Assembly (NCBI RefSeq): GCF_009905605.1
Contig: NZ_JAAAKZ010000004.1
Coordinates: 336,857 to 400,856, forward strand
DNA from: Runella sp. CRIBMP
GTDB taxonomy: Bacteria; Bacteroidota; Bacteroidia; Cytophagales; Spirosomataceae
Length of the DNA: 64,000 nucleotides
Direction: 5' to 3'
Shown here: piece by piece, positions 33,833 to 43,072 of the stretch
Numbering within the stretch: the stretch's first letter is position 1
Layout of the letters: each line of letters starts with the position of its first letter
Translations under genes and position numbers: made by a program
The notes under the pieces: generated by a model
What the model was told of the DNA's origin: nothing
Database searches by the model: none
What the model saw: only the letters and a program-made list of their open reading frames with translations

Positions 33833-34777
33833 CTAGGCAGGATTTATAAACAATGAACTAATAGATTCGTGGTCACGGATACGGCCGATGGCTTTGGCAA
33901 ATAATTCTGACACCGACAATACCTTAATTTTTTCATTTTCTTCGCGCAACGGAATGGTATCCGTCACAATCAGTTCTTCCAACATCGATGTCCGAATACG
34001 TTCGTGGGCGGGGCCTGACATCACTGGGTGGGTACAAATGGCACGTACCGACTTGGCTCCTTTACTCATAACGAGCTCGGCGGCTTTGCAAATGGTGCCT
34101 CCTGTATCAATCAAATCATCAATGAAGACCACGTTGGCGTCTTTTACGTCACCGATTACCTGCATTGAGGCCACTTCGTTGGCTCTTTTGCGGTATTTGT
34201 CGCAAAGGATAATGTCGGCGTTGAAAAACTTCGCAAAGTTTCGGGCGCGGGCGGCACCACCCACGTCGGGAGAAGCCACCACCAGATTGTCTAGCTCCAG
34301 ACTCTTGATGTAAGGCACAAACACGCTTGTACCTTCTAGGTGTACCACTGGAATGTCAAAAAATCCCTGAATGGCACCGGCGTGCAAATCAAGCGTCATG
34401 ATTTGCTCGGCCCCAGCGGCGGTAAGCAAATTTGCGACCAATTTGGCGGCAATCGGTACCCTTGGTTTGTCTTTGCGATCTTGACGAGCGTATCCAAAAT
34501 AAGGAATAACCGCCGTGATTTGGTGAGCAGATGCTCGTTTGGCGGCGTCGATCATCAACAATAATTCCATGAAATTTTCGGAAGAATTAAAGGTTGATTG
34601 AATCAAGTAAACGTCGCATCCTCGAATGGATTCTTCGAAGCTGGGAGACATTTCACCGTCACTGAATTTACGTAAACTGTAGCCACCTAAGTCTCTCCCG
34701 TAATGACGGGCAACTTTTTCTGCCAAGTAATTTGACTGCGAACCGGAGAATATTTTTATTGGATTAAATGAGGCCAT
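33833..34777 (-). CDS. prs: Ribose-phosphate pyrophosphokinase
   Basis: Makes phosphoribosyl pyrophosphate from ribose 5-phosphate and ATP for nucleotide, His and Trp synthesis. The 314-residue protein has IKIFSGSQSNYLAEKVA at the start, RQDRKDKPRVPIAAK, DLHAGAIQGFF and the PRPP-binding loop VFIDDLIDTGGTICKAA. The ATG at 34777 is chosen: it gives the normal family length, and an exact promoter box at 34796-34803 lies between it and the other in-frame ATG at 34828. Co-transcribed with rplY downstream. Confidence 0.96.
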   Translation of the reverse strand: MASFNPIKIFSGSQSNYLAEKVARHYGRDLGGYSLRKFSDGEMSPSFEESIRGCDVYLIQSTFNSSENFMELLLMIDAAKRASAHQITAVIPYFGYARQDRKDKPRVPIAAKLVANLLTAAGAEQIMTLDLHAGAIQGFFDIPVVHLEGTSVFVPYIKSLELDNLVVASPDVGGAARARNFAKFFNADIILCDKYRKRANEVASMQVIGDVKDANVVFIDDLIDTGGTICKAAELVMSKGAKSVRAICTHPVMSGPAHERIRTSMLEELIVTDTIPLREENEKIKVLSVSELFAKAIGRIRDHESISSLFINPA

Positions 34778-34795
34778 GCCCTGAAAAAATTTGCG

Positions 34796-34803
34796 CAAAG
34801 GTA
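34796..34803 (-). promoter_or_regulatory. Promoter -7 box of prs-rplY
   Basis: The minus strand reads TACCTTTG, an exact TAnnTTTG match, 18 nt upstream of the prs ATG at 34777. It rules out the longer start at 34828, which would lie upstream of the transcription start. Confidence 0.6.
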
Positions 34804-34852
34804 CGGATTTTTCTTTTACCGAATTCATGATTGGGATGTTTTTTGAGGAATC

Positions 34853-35428
34853 TTAGGCAAGTTTCTTTCGTAACCTGAGGATTCTTTCAACACTTTTGAC
34901 GGCAATCCATGCCGCCGCCGCTCCAATGCAGGCCCCAACTACTACATCAAACGGATAATGAACCCCTACGTAAATACGGCTGTAAGAGACGGCCACTGCC
35001 CAAGGAAAGAAGAACCATGTGATCCAAGGGTACTTTTTTCCTACCAATAAATACAGCGCCATAGCCAGCCCAAAGCTATTGGCGGCATGGGAGGAGGCAA
35101 ACCCATACCTGCCTCCGCAATCTTCAACCACTAAGTGAAGTTTATCTTGTAAATACAAAACATGGCATGGCCTCAGACGTTCAAAAAAGGGCTTGAGCAG
35201 GCCCGAGGCAGTTTGGTCGGCAATAACAATGGTAAGAATCAGCGCGCCAATCATCCCCGCTGCCCGTTGATTATACTTCCAAATGAGCCAGACAATCAGC
35301 AAAGCGTACAGGGGTATCCACGTGTTTCGTTGCGTTACCCAATACATAATCGTATCTGCCCAAGGGGTATGTAACCCATTGAGCGTTAAAAATATACGAG
35401 TGTCGATTTCCTGAATTTGATGGAGCAT
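34853..35428 (-). CDS. PAP2-family membrane phosphatase
   Basis: A 191-residue integral membrane phosphatase of the PAP2 superfamily, acting on a lipid phosphate or pyrophosphate on the outer face of the membrane. The three catalytic motifs are present: KPFFERLRP (about 79-87), SSHAANSFG (about 113-121, a variant of PSGH) and SRIYVGVHYPFDV (about 150-162). Five to six membrane helices are predicted. Candidate substrates are undecaprenyl pyrophosphate (as for UppP at the window start) or lipid A. It follows trpS by 42 bp. Confidence 0.88.
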   Translation of the reverse strand: MLHQIQEIDTRIFLTLNGLHTPWADTIMYWVTQRNTWIPLYALLIVWLIWKYNQRAAGMIGALILTIVIADQTASGLLKPFFERLRPCHVLYLQDKLHLVVEDCGGRYGFASSHAANSFGLAMALYLLVGKKYPWITWFFFPWAVAVSYSRIYVGVHYPFDVVVGACIGAAAAWIAVKSVERILRLRKKLA

Positions 35429-35470
35429 GTAGGTCCCTCTTCTGTTTATGGGAAGCTGGGTTAGCGTGTG

Positions 35471-36448
35471 TTAAGATAAACCAATTTTCTGGCGAACATC
35501 AGCTATTTTTTTTGCCGCAACGGCGCGGGCTTTTTCTTCGCCTTCCTGCAATTTTTGCTCCAAAGCGTCGGGGTTTTCGTGGTAATAATAATTGAATAGC
35601 TCACGCTCTTTCCCAAAGCGACTGTTTAGTGCTTCAAACAAAGCCTGTTTGGCGTGTCCATAGCCGTAGCCGCCTTTGAGATAATTCTGACGCATTGTTT
35701 CGATGTCAGATTCGCTGGCAATGAGCGAAAAAAGTTTGAAAGTAATATCGTTTTCGGGGTCTTTGGGAGCCTCTAGTGGCGTAGAATCCGAAATGATTTT
35801 CTTGGTTATTTTCTGTAATTCTTTTTCGGGCAAGAAAATATCGATGTAATTTCCGTACGATTTACTCATTTTTTGGCCGTCTATGCCAGGTATCACCATC
35901 ATTCGCTCATCAATGCGGGCTTCGGGTACCACGAAAGTTTCGCCGTAGGTACGATTGAAGTTTTCGGCCATGTCGCGGGTCATTTCGAGGTGTTGCTTCT
36001 GGTCTTTTCCCACGGGTACAAAATGAGCATCGTACAACAATATGTCGGCAGCCATCAAGACAGGGTACACAAACAGGCCCGCGTTGACATCCGCCAACCG
36101 GTCTGCCTTGTCTTTGAACGAGTGGGCATTGGCCAGCATGGGGTAAGGCGTAATGCACGACAAGTACCAAGTCAGTTCGGTATGGTAGGCGGCCACCCGT
36201 GATTGGCGATAAAAAACCACTTTTTTCGTATCCAGTCCGCACGCCAACCACGCCGCTGCCACGGCCCGGATATTGTCCTTGAGGGTGTTGGCATCTTTGA
36301 GGGTGGTTAAGGAATGCAAATCGGCAATGAACAAAAATGACTCATTCCCAGTTTGTTCGGAAAGTTGAATGGCGGGCAAAATGGCGCCCAAAATATTGCC
36401 AAGGTGCGGTTTGCCGCTGCTTTGAATACCCGTTAAAATTCGTGACAT
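35471..36448 (-). CDS. trpS: Tryptophanyl-tRNA synthetase
   Basis: Class I aminoacyl-tRNA synthetase that charges tRNA-Trp. The 325-residue protein starts RILTGIQSSGKPHLGN, in which KPHLGN is the HIGH-type motif, and has the KMSKS motif in IDGQKMSKSYGN (about 191-202). Landmarks such as YPVLMAADILLYDAHFVPVGKDQ (DILLY core) fit TrpRS. Length is normal. Transcribed away from the DUF2461 gene, with 74 bp between their starts. Confidence 0.96.
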   Translation of the reverse strand: MSRILTGIQSSGKPHLGNILGAILPAIQLSEQTGNESFLFIADLHSLTTLKDANTLKDNIRAVAAAWLACGLDTKKVVFYRQSRVAAYHTELTWYLSCITPYPMLANAHSFKDKADRLADVNAGLFVYPVLMAADILLYDAHFVPVGKDQKQHLEMTRDMAENFNRTYGETFVVPEARIDERMMVIPGIDGQKMSKSYGNYIDIFLPEKELQKITKKIISDSTPLEAPKDPENDITFKLFSLIASESDIETMRQNYLKGGYGYGHAKQALFEALNSRFGKERELFNYYYHENPDALEQKLQEGEEKARAVAAKKIADVRQKIGLS

Positions 36449-36522
36449 TTTTTGTAGTTTACAGTACTTCTTCCTGCGAAGCGGTGCAAAATTGCTATTT
36501 TTAAGGCAAAATACGAAATCTT

Positions 36523-37203
36523 ATGCTGACGGAGTCAACCTTACATTTTTTAAAAGACTTAGCCGAAAACAACAACCGTGATTGGTTTGCTGAAAACCGT
36601 AAACGTTATGAAACCTCAAAAAAAGACCTTGAACAGTTGGTGGCCGCTGTATTGAAAGGGGTGAGTGAGTTTGAATCATTGCCCAATACCGAAGTAAAGG
36701 ACTGTATTTTTCGAATCAATCGCGATATTCGTTTTTCCAAGGATAAATCGCCTTATAAACAATGGTTTAGTGCGGCCATCGGGCCAGGAGGGCGTCATTC
36801 GGGCCGTACCGATTTTTACCTACATATCCAGCCCGGAGAATCCTTTTTAGGGGCGGGAATGTGGGCTCCAACGCCTAAACATTTGGCCAAATTTCGGCAA
36901 GAAATTGACTTTAATCCCCAAAGTCTTAAAAGCATCATTGATGCCCCCGAATTCCGCGATTATTTCCCCGAAATTTGGGGAGAATCCCTTCAGCGTTCTC
37001 CTAAAGGATACCCCGACGACCACCCAGACATTGATTTGTTGAAACGGAAGCAATTATTTTTTATGCATAAATATTCCGATGCGGAGGTTACCTCGCGGGG
37101 TTTCGCCACTGAGGTTGTTAAGGGCTGTCGCCTCATCAAGCCGTATTGTGAGTTTCTGAATTATTTGTTTTTTGATGAACAGGAAGAAACTTTTGAATTG
37201 TAA
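36523..37203 (+). CDS. DUF2461 (TIGR02453) family protein
   Basis: A 226-residue protein of the DUF2461 family: LKDLAENNNRDWFAENRKRY near the N-terminus (about 10-29), then FRINRDIRFSKDKSPYKQ (about 65-82) and FYLHIQPGESFLGAGMW (about 99-115). The family is widespread and its function is not established. No signal peptide. It appears to be a single-gene unit ending in a strong terminator. Confidence 0.88.
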   Translation: MLTESTLHFLKDLAENNNRDWFAENRKRYETSKKDLEQLVAAVLKGVSEFESLPNTEVKDCIFRINRDIRFSKDKSPYKQWFSAAIGPGGRHSGRTDFYLHIQPGESFLGAGMWAPTPKHLAKFRQEIDFNPQSLKSIIDAPEFRDYFPEIWGESLQRSPKGYPDDHPDIDLLKRKQLFFMHKYSDAEVTSRGFATEVVKGCRLIKPYCEFLNYLFFDEQEETFEL

Positions 37204-37226
37204 CCATTTTCCAGAAGCGTCCATTT

Positions 37227-37259
37227 TCAAAAAAGCCGCTCTAACAGCGGCTTTTTTGA
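37227..37259. terminator. Bidirectional intrinsic terminator after the DUF2461 gene
   Basis: A perfect 14-bp stem (37227-37240 with 37246-37259), 5-nt loop, with A6 and T6 in the arms so that it works in both directions. It lies between convergent genes. Confidence 0.88.
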
Positions 37260-37264
37260 AATTA

Positions 37265-37609
37265 CTAATTGTATAGTTTTAAAATCCGCCTAATATGAGG
37301 CTCTAACTCTTTTGAAGGCAGGAGTTGCCATTCTCGGTCATAATTGGCGACACTGCCTGTGGCCATCCCTTTTTCGCCCTCCCAAATTCGGAGCTTCCAG
37401 ATTCTTCCGTTGTTTATTCCCAGCTTGGAAGATTTGGGGAGGACATTTACTTCAAATCGGTATTTTGCAATCTTTCCTCCATGCCAATTCATGGCCTCTA
37501 CGAGGGCTTTCTCGGCTTTAAGTTGAAGAAAATAGTCATTGTCAATTTCGGAATATAAGCCATAGTCCTGCTCATCTCGTGAGCTTGCGAAATAATGAAT
37601 AGTATCCAT
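37265..37609 (-). CDS. Hypothetical protein, 114 residues
   Basis: No family recognised. The product is a soluble, slightly acidic protein starting MDTIHYFASSRDEQDYG with a later NGRIWKLRIWEGEKG segment; there is no signal peptide or membrane helix. An in-frame non-ATG start at 37618 is possible, but the ATG at 37609 is preferred. It shares the terminator at 37227-37259 with the convergent DUF2461 gene. The 37610-37862 stretch upstream is AT-rich with no gene or clear promoter. Confidence 0.55.
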   Translation of the reverse strand: MDTIHYFASSRDEQDYGLYSEIDNDYFLQLKAEKALVEAMNWHGGKIAKYRFEVNVLPKSSKLGINNGRIWKLRIWEGEKGMATGSVANYDREWQLLPSKELEPHIRRILKLYN

Positions 37610-37862
37610 TAAAAACAATATTTAGATTGGGTAGGGTAAATTAATATTTAAATGTACATCAAATATCCCTAAAAGTGCAATATGTAAATCAAAATGGGAT
37701 GTATTTTTTTATGTCTAGTTTTTCAATAAAATAATTTAAAGATTCATTATAACTATTTTGCCAAAAAATTGAGACGTATTGTTAGTGTGAGCTTTTTGTG
37801 ATTCTCAATTGGTTCTGATGAGAAAAGACTTTCAATATCCTAAAAGGGAAATAAATTGGCCA

Positions 37863-38144
37863 TCAATAGACCATAATCCCGATGCCTTTGACTTGCGCTT
37901 CATAGATATTCTCAAGGATTGTTGAATAGTGGGGATTGACTCTTCTTTCAATAATAAACCAAGCGGTACTGATACTGAAGGGGTTTTCGTACGTTTTACG
38001 GATGATTCTGGAGGCAGAAAAGTCATTTACGGTGCAGATAACTTTAATCGCTTCTTTTTGAAAGCGCTCGTGTCGGATGATGTGTAGGTCAAAATTTATC
38101 TTAGGTAAATTTCTTTGCGCTATATCAAATAGTTCTTCAAGCAT
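37863..38144 (-). CDS. Small hypothetical protein, 93 residues
   Basis: An ATG-initiated frame encoding MLEELFDIAQRNLPKINFD and ending GIGIMVY. The residue composition looks protein-like, with alternating hydrophobic and charged positions, but no family is recognised and no signal peptide or membrane segment is seen. It lies in an AT-rich accessory patch beside a broken outer-membrane protein gene, so it could itself be a fragment. The 38145-38297 gap upstream contains nothing recognisable. Confidence 0.4.
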   Translation of the reverse strand: MLEELFDIAQRNLPKINFDLHIIRHERFQKEAIKVICTVNDFSASRIIRKTYENPFSISTAWFIIERRVNPHYSTILENIYEAQVKGIGIMVY

Positions 38145-38297
38145 CAATTCCGAGTATTTACTACAATGTACTACTAATTCCCAAGAATTGATAGTTTTAT
38201 AAAAAACACTTCTGAAATAAACGATTTAATAATGTGCCATAATCGTATCGATGATTTTTTTAGTGGGTAGTTCAATGTCAGTTTTGTTGAAGAGAAA

Positions 38298-38982
38298 TTA
38301 TCCTTTTAATGCTTTGTCTATACCCACAAACCGCACGAACTGAATGAAATTGAACTCCAATTGGTCAAATATTACTTTTTTATCCTCTGCTTTTAAATGT
38401 AGGTTGGGGGTATAGCGCAGATTGGTACGTAAAAGCCAAGCATCGGACTGGGTAATCCGAATATCCCCACCGAAAATGACGCCAAGGACCAATTTTTTTG
38501 CTTTAAAAGTTTGAACATTGCGCCGTCGGTATCGGCTAACGCTTCGTAGGCGAGCGTTGGGCCTACGTAGGGGACAAAACCATTGTAGTCGCCCCAAAAT
38601 TTGTACCTTTCGAAGGTATATGAACGGCGCTCGTAGTTTAGTTCAACATCGTACCCGTTTGAGCCATAACGCAATGTACGGTAAGGTACTCCTTACCAGC
38701 AATTTAACCGATTTTTGGCGTTCAATTTACGTACTCCTGTTTTCATGTAGCGCACGCCGCCTTTTGAAGCCTCCCGTTTGTATTAATCCAATAACTCAAC
38801 CCAATGTTGAATGACCAAGGGGATAGTTTTAGGTTACCGTATGCCGTACGGGAAATTTGATTTTGCGACCGAAGGAACTGTTTTGTACGTTTTATTCGAC
38901 TCGTTAACGAGTTTCTTGTCAGAAGGGTATTGATCGGGTAGGGTTGTGCAAGATAGGATAACATGGTTGAAAAATCCCACAA
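38298..38982 (-). pseudogene. Broken outer-membrane beta-barrel protein gene
   Basis: Consecutive minus-strand pieces in different frames together look like one beta-barrel protein. From 5' to 3': a piece ending SPWSFNIGLSYWINTNGRLQ (frame ends at 38743), then a +1 piece GGVRYMKTGVRKLNAKN, then YGSNGYDVELNYERRSYTFE continuing to VPYVGPTLAYEALADTDGA (frame open from about 38692), then a further shift near 38500 to KKLVLGVIFGGDIRI and LLRTNLRYTPNLHLK, ending in stop at 38298. The alternating strands and aromatic turns fit a porin-like barrel. At least two or three frameshifts or stops disrupt it. Sequencing error is a less likely explanation given the number of breaks. Confidence 0.7.
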
Positions 38983-39029
38983 AAAAAGCGTCTGCCGATT
39001 TTGAATGGGCTAACCCAAACCGACAGACA
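38982..39029 (-). terminator. Terminator of the sdhCAB operon
   Basis: On the minus strand, an interrupted stem (outer arms GTCTG/CAGAC at 39029 and 38991, inner TGGG/CCCA pair) is followed by seven T at 38988-38982, 26 bp after the sdhB stop. Confidence 0.7.
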
Positions 39030-39054
39030 CTTTATTGAGGTTGTTTTATTGCAA

Positions 39055-39822
39055 TTAAACGCGTTCCGAAGTCACTTTCGCGCCTAAATATTCGCGGTTG
39101 AGGCGGGCAATGTGTTCGAGCGGAATCTCTTTTGGACATTCAGCGGCGCATGCACCCGTGTTGGTACATGAACCAAATCCTTCTTCATCCATTTGAGCGA
39201 CCATGCGCTCAACGCGCAACTTGCGTTCTGGCTGGCCTTGTGGTAAAAGAGATAGTTGAGAAACCTTTGCCGACACAAACAGCATAGCCGAGGCATTTTT
39301 GCAGGCCGCCACGCACGCTCCGCAACCAATACAAGCGGCGGCTTCAAAAGCTTCGTCGGCGCGGTCTTTCGGAATTGGAATACTGTTGGCATCTTGGGCA
39401 TTTCCAGTATTGACCGAAATATACCCCCCTGCCGATTGAATACGGTCAAAGGCCGAACGGTCAACCACTAAATCTTTAATGACTGGGAATGCTTTTGCGC
39501 GCCACGGCTCCACCACAATGGTATCGCCGTCGTTGAAACTGCGCATGTGAAGCTGACAGGTTGTCACGGCACCTTTAGGGCCGTGCGGCCGGCCGTTGAT
39601 GTACATTGAGCACATCCCACAAATACCTTCGCGGCAGTCATGGTCAAATGCAACGGGCTCCTGTCCTTCGTTGATGAGTTGTTCGTTTAGTACGTCGAAC
39701 ATTTCCAAGAACGACATGTCGGGGGAGATACCCGCCAATTGATAGGTCGCGATTCGACCCGAATCTTTTTTATTTTTCTGACGCCATACTTTGAGGGTCA
39801 GATTCATATTTCCTGCTGACAT
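39055..39822 (-). CDS. sdhB: Succinate dehydrogenase/fumarate reductase iron-sulfur subunit
   Basis: Electron-transfer subunit of complex II on the cytoplasmic membrane. The 255-residue protein has the [2Fe-2S] motif CREGICGMC (63-71) plus a later Cys near 89, then the ferredoxin-type clusters [11 protein letters not shown] (about 158-168) and [12 protein letters not shown] (about 214-225). This is the Bacteroidota/epsilon type. It is the third gene of sdhC-sdhA-sdhB, 88 bp after sdhA, and is followed by a terminator. Confidence 0.95.
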   Translation of the reverse strand: MSAGNMNLTLKVWRQKNKKDSGRIATYQLAGISPDMSFLEMFDVLNEQLINEGQEPVAFDHDCREGICGMCSMYINGRPHGPKGAVTTCQLHMRSFNDGDTIVVEPWRAKAFPVIKDLVVDRSAFDRIQSAGGYISVNTGNAQDANSIPIPKDRADEAFEAAACIGCGACVAACKNASAMLFVSAKVSQLSLLPQGQPERKLRVERMVAQMDEEGFGSCTNTGACAAECPKEIPLEHIARLNREYLGAKVTSERV

Positions 39823-39910
39823 CTTTTTTGGGGATAATTATTGTCAACCTGAAAGCATCTAAAAATAGGATTGATTGCACTTTTAGACCCTTTCAGCATG
39901 ACAAAGGTTA

Positions 39911-41899
<1,989 letters not shown>

Positions 41900-41973
41900 A
41901 TAAAAGTGAATTGTGAATTGTTAATCATTAGCGAGGCATTGGGCTGAATACATCATAACCCAAACTCCTTCAT

Positions 41974-42759
41974 TTACATACTTTTAAAGAAAAAATACAA
42001 AGGCATCAAAGCAAAGCCAATCGGAATGATAATTCCGAATACTCCCACCCCTAAAAAGGTAAGTAGAGAATTGTACTTGATGTGGTTGATACCCAAAGTC
42101 TGGAATGCACTTTTGAAGCCGTGCACCAAGTGGAAAGATACCGCAAACATGGAGAGAACGTAGAAGAAAACCACGATGGGGTTTTTGAAGCCTTCCAACA
42201 CACTACGGTATAAATCCTTAACAATTACGACGCGAGTGTTGCTTTCTTCCCGGACAAATTCTTCCAGTTTGTTCTTGATTTCCCCTTCGTAAGGCGTTGC
42301 GGTTACTTCGCCCGTTACCAGATTTTGTTCGTATTTGGTGTAGGGAACATATCCAAACTTATATTCAAACCAGAAGTTAGACATGTGTACCACGATAAAT
42401 ACCAACAAAACTGTGCCTAAAACGGCCATGTTACGCGAAAAAAACGAGCTGTTGGCTTTTCCGTCGTAGGCTACGTAGCGTTGGGCTCCGCGTGCCAGAC
42501 GGTTTTGGTACGCAAGATACAAGCCTTCGAAGGCGTGCAATAAAATTAGTGCGTATAAACCGTACGAGATGGTTTTGATGAGCGGATTGGTGGTCATAAA
42601 AACGGCGTAGACGTTGAAAGCCAAGCCATCGTCCTGTTTAAATAATTGCAGGTTCCCACTCATGTGGACAATTAAAAAAGAGCACAAAAACAAGCCAGTC
42701 AACGCCATGACTAATTTTTTACCAATGGAGCTTGTCAGTGTTTGGGTAAGCCAAGACAT
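41974..42759 (-). CDS. sdhC: Succinate dehydrogenase cytochrome b subunit
   Basis: Single five-helix membrane anchor with two haem b groups, as in Bacteroidota and B. subtilis-type complex II (fused C and D). The 261-residue protein starts SWLTQTLTSSIGKKLVMALTG, with conserved His in LIVHMSGNLQLF, ALILLHAFEGLYLAY, FIVVHMSNFWF and VSFHLVHGFKSAFQT as haem ligands. The ATG at 42759 is used; an upstream non-ATG start at 42810 lies inside the promoter. First gene of sdhCAB. Confidence 0.93.
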   Translation of the reverse strand: MSWLTQTLTSSIGKKLVMALTGLFLCSFLIVHMSGNLQLFKQDDGLAFNVYAVFMTTNPLIKTISYGLYALILLHAFEGLYLAYQNRLARGAQRYVAYDGKANSSFFSRNMAVLGTVLLVFIVVHMSNFWFEYKFGYVPYTKYEQNLVTGEVTATPYEGEIKNKLEEFVREESNTRVVIVKDLYRSVLEGFKNPIVVFFYVLSMFAVSFHLVHGFKSAFQTLGINHIKYNSLLTFLGVGVFGIIIPIGFALMPLYFFFKSM

Positions 42760-42807
42760 ATCAAAAAATGTTAAATTAAAACGATAAATTATACTGTTTT
42801 CAGCGGT

Positions 42808-42838
42808 CAAAAGTAGGTCTCAATCAATTTAGAAACAA
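42808..42838 (-). promoter_or_regulatory. sdhCAB promoter
   Basis: On the minus strand, a -33 TTG (42838-42836) and an exact -7 box TACTTTTG (42815-42808) are 20 nt apart, the canonical Bacteroidota arrangement. Transcription would start near 42800, about 40 nt before the sdhC ATG. The rest of the 42839-43040 gap is AT-rich with no gene. Confidence 0.7.
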
Positions 42839-43040
42839 TCTAAAGTGTAACTTTTTTTGCTAAATAACGAGTGATATTTAAAGCTTGTTTTTTTAACCTT
42901 GTGTGTAGATTTTTTGTTTGATAAAAAACCGAAAAACGAATCAGAAAAATGCCTCTACATTTAAAAACAAATAATTTTTACACCATTTGAGCAAATATTT
43001 CGTTTTTTAATTGATAATATGCGACGACCTAACTTCAAGG

Positions 43041-43048
43041 TATTTTTG
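43041..43048 (+). promoter_or_regulatory. Promoter -7 box of the T9SS cargo gene
   Basis: TATTTTTG is an exact TAnnTTTG match, 24 nt before the ATG at 43073. It lies downstream of another in-frame start at 43019 and so argues for the shorter protein. No clear -33 TTG. Confidence 0.5.
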
Positions 43049-43072
43049 ACCCCATTTTATATTTTACTACCG

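Noticed and set aside
34778..34828. Longer prs start at 34828
   Set aside because: An exact -7 box (34796-34803) lies between it and the ATG at 34777, and the extension is not part of the family.
42760..42810. Longer sdhC start at 42810
   Set aside because: It falls in the -7 box of the sdhCAB promoter.
43019..43072. Longer start of the type IX cargo gene at 43019
   Set aside because: It precedes a -7 box, and starting at 43073 gives a standard signal peptide.
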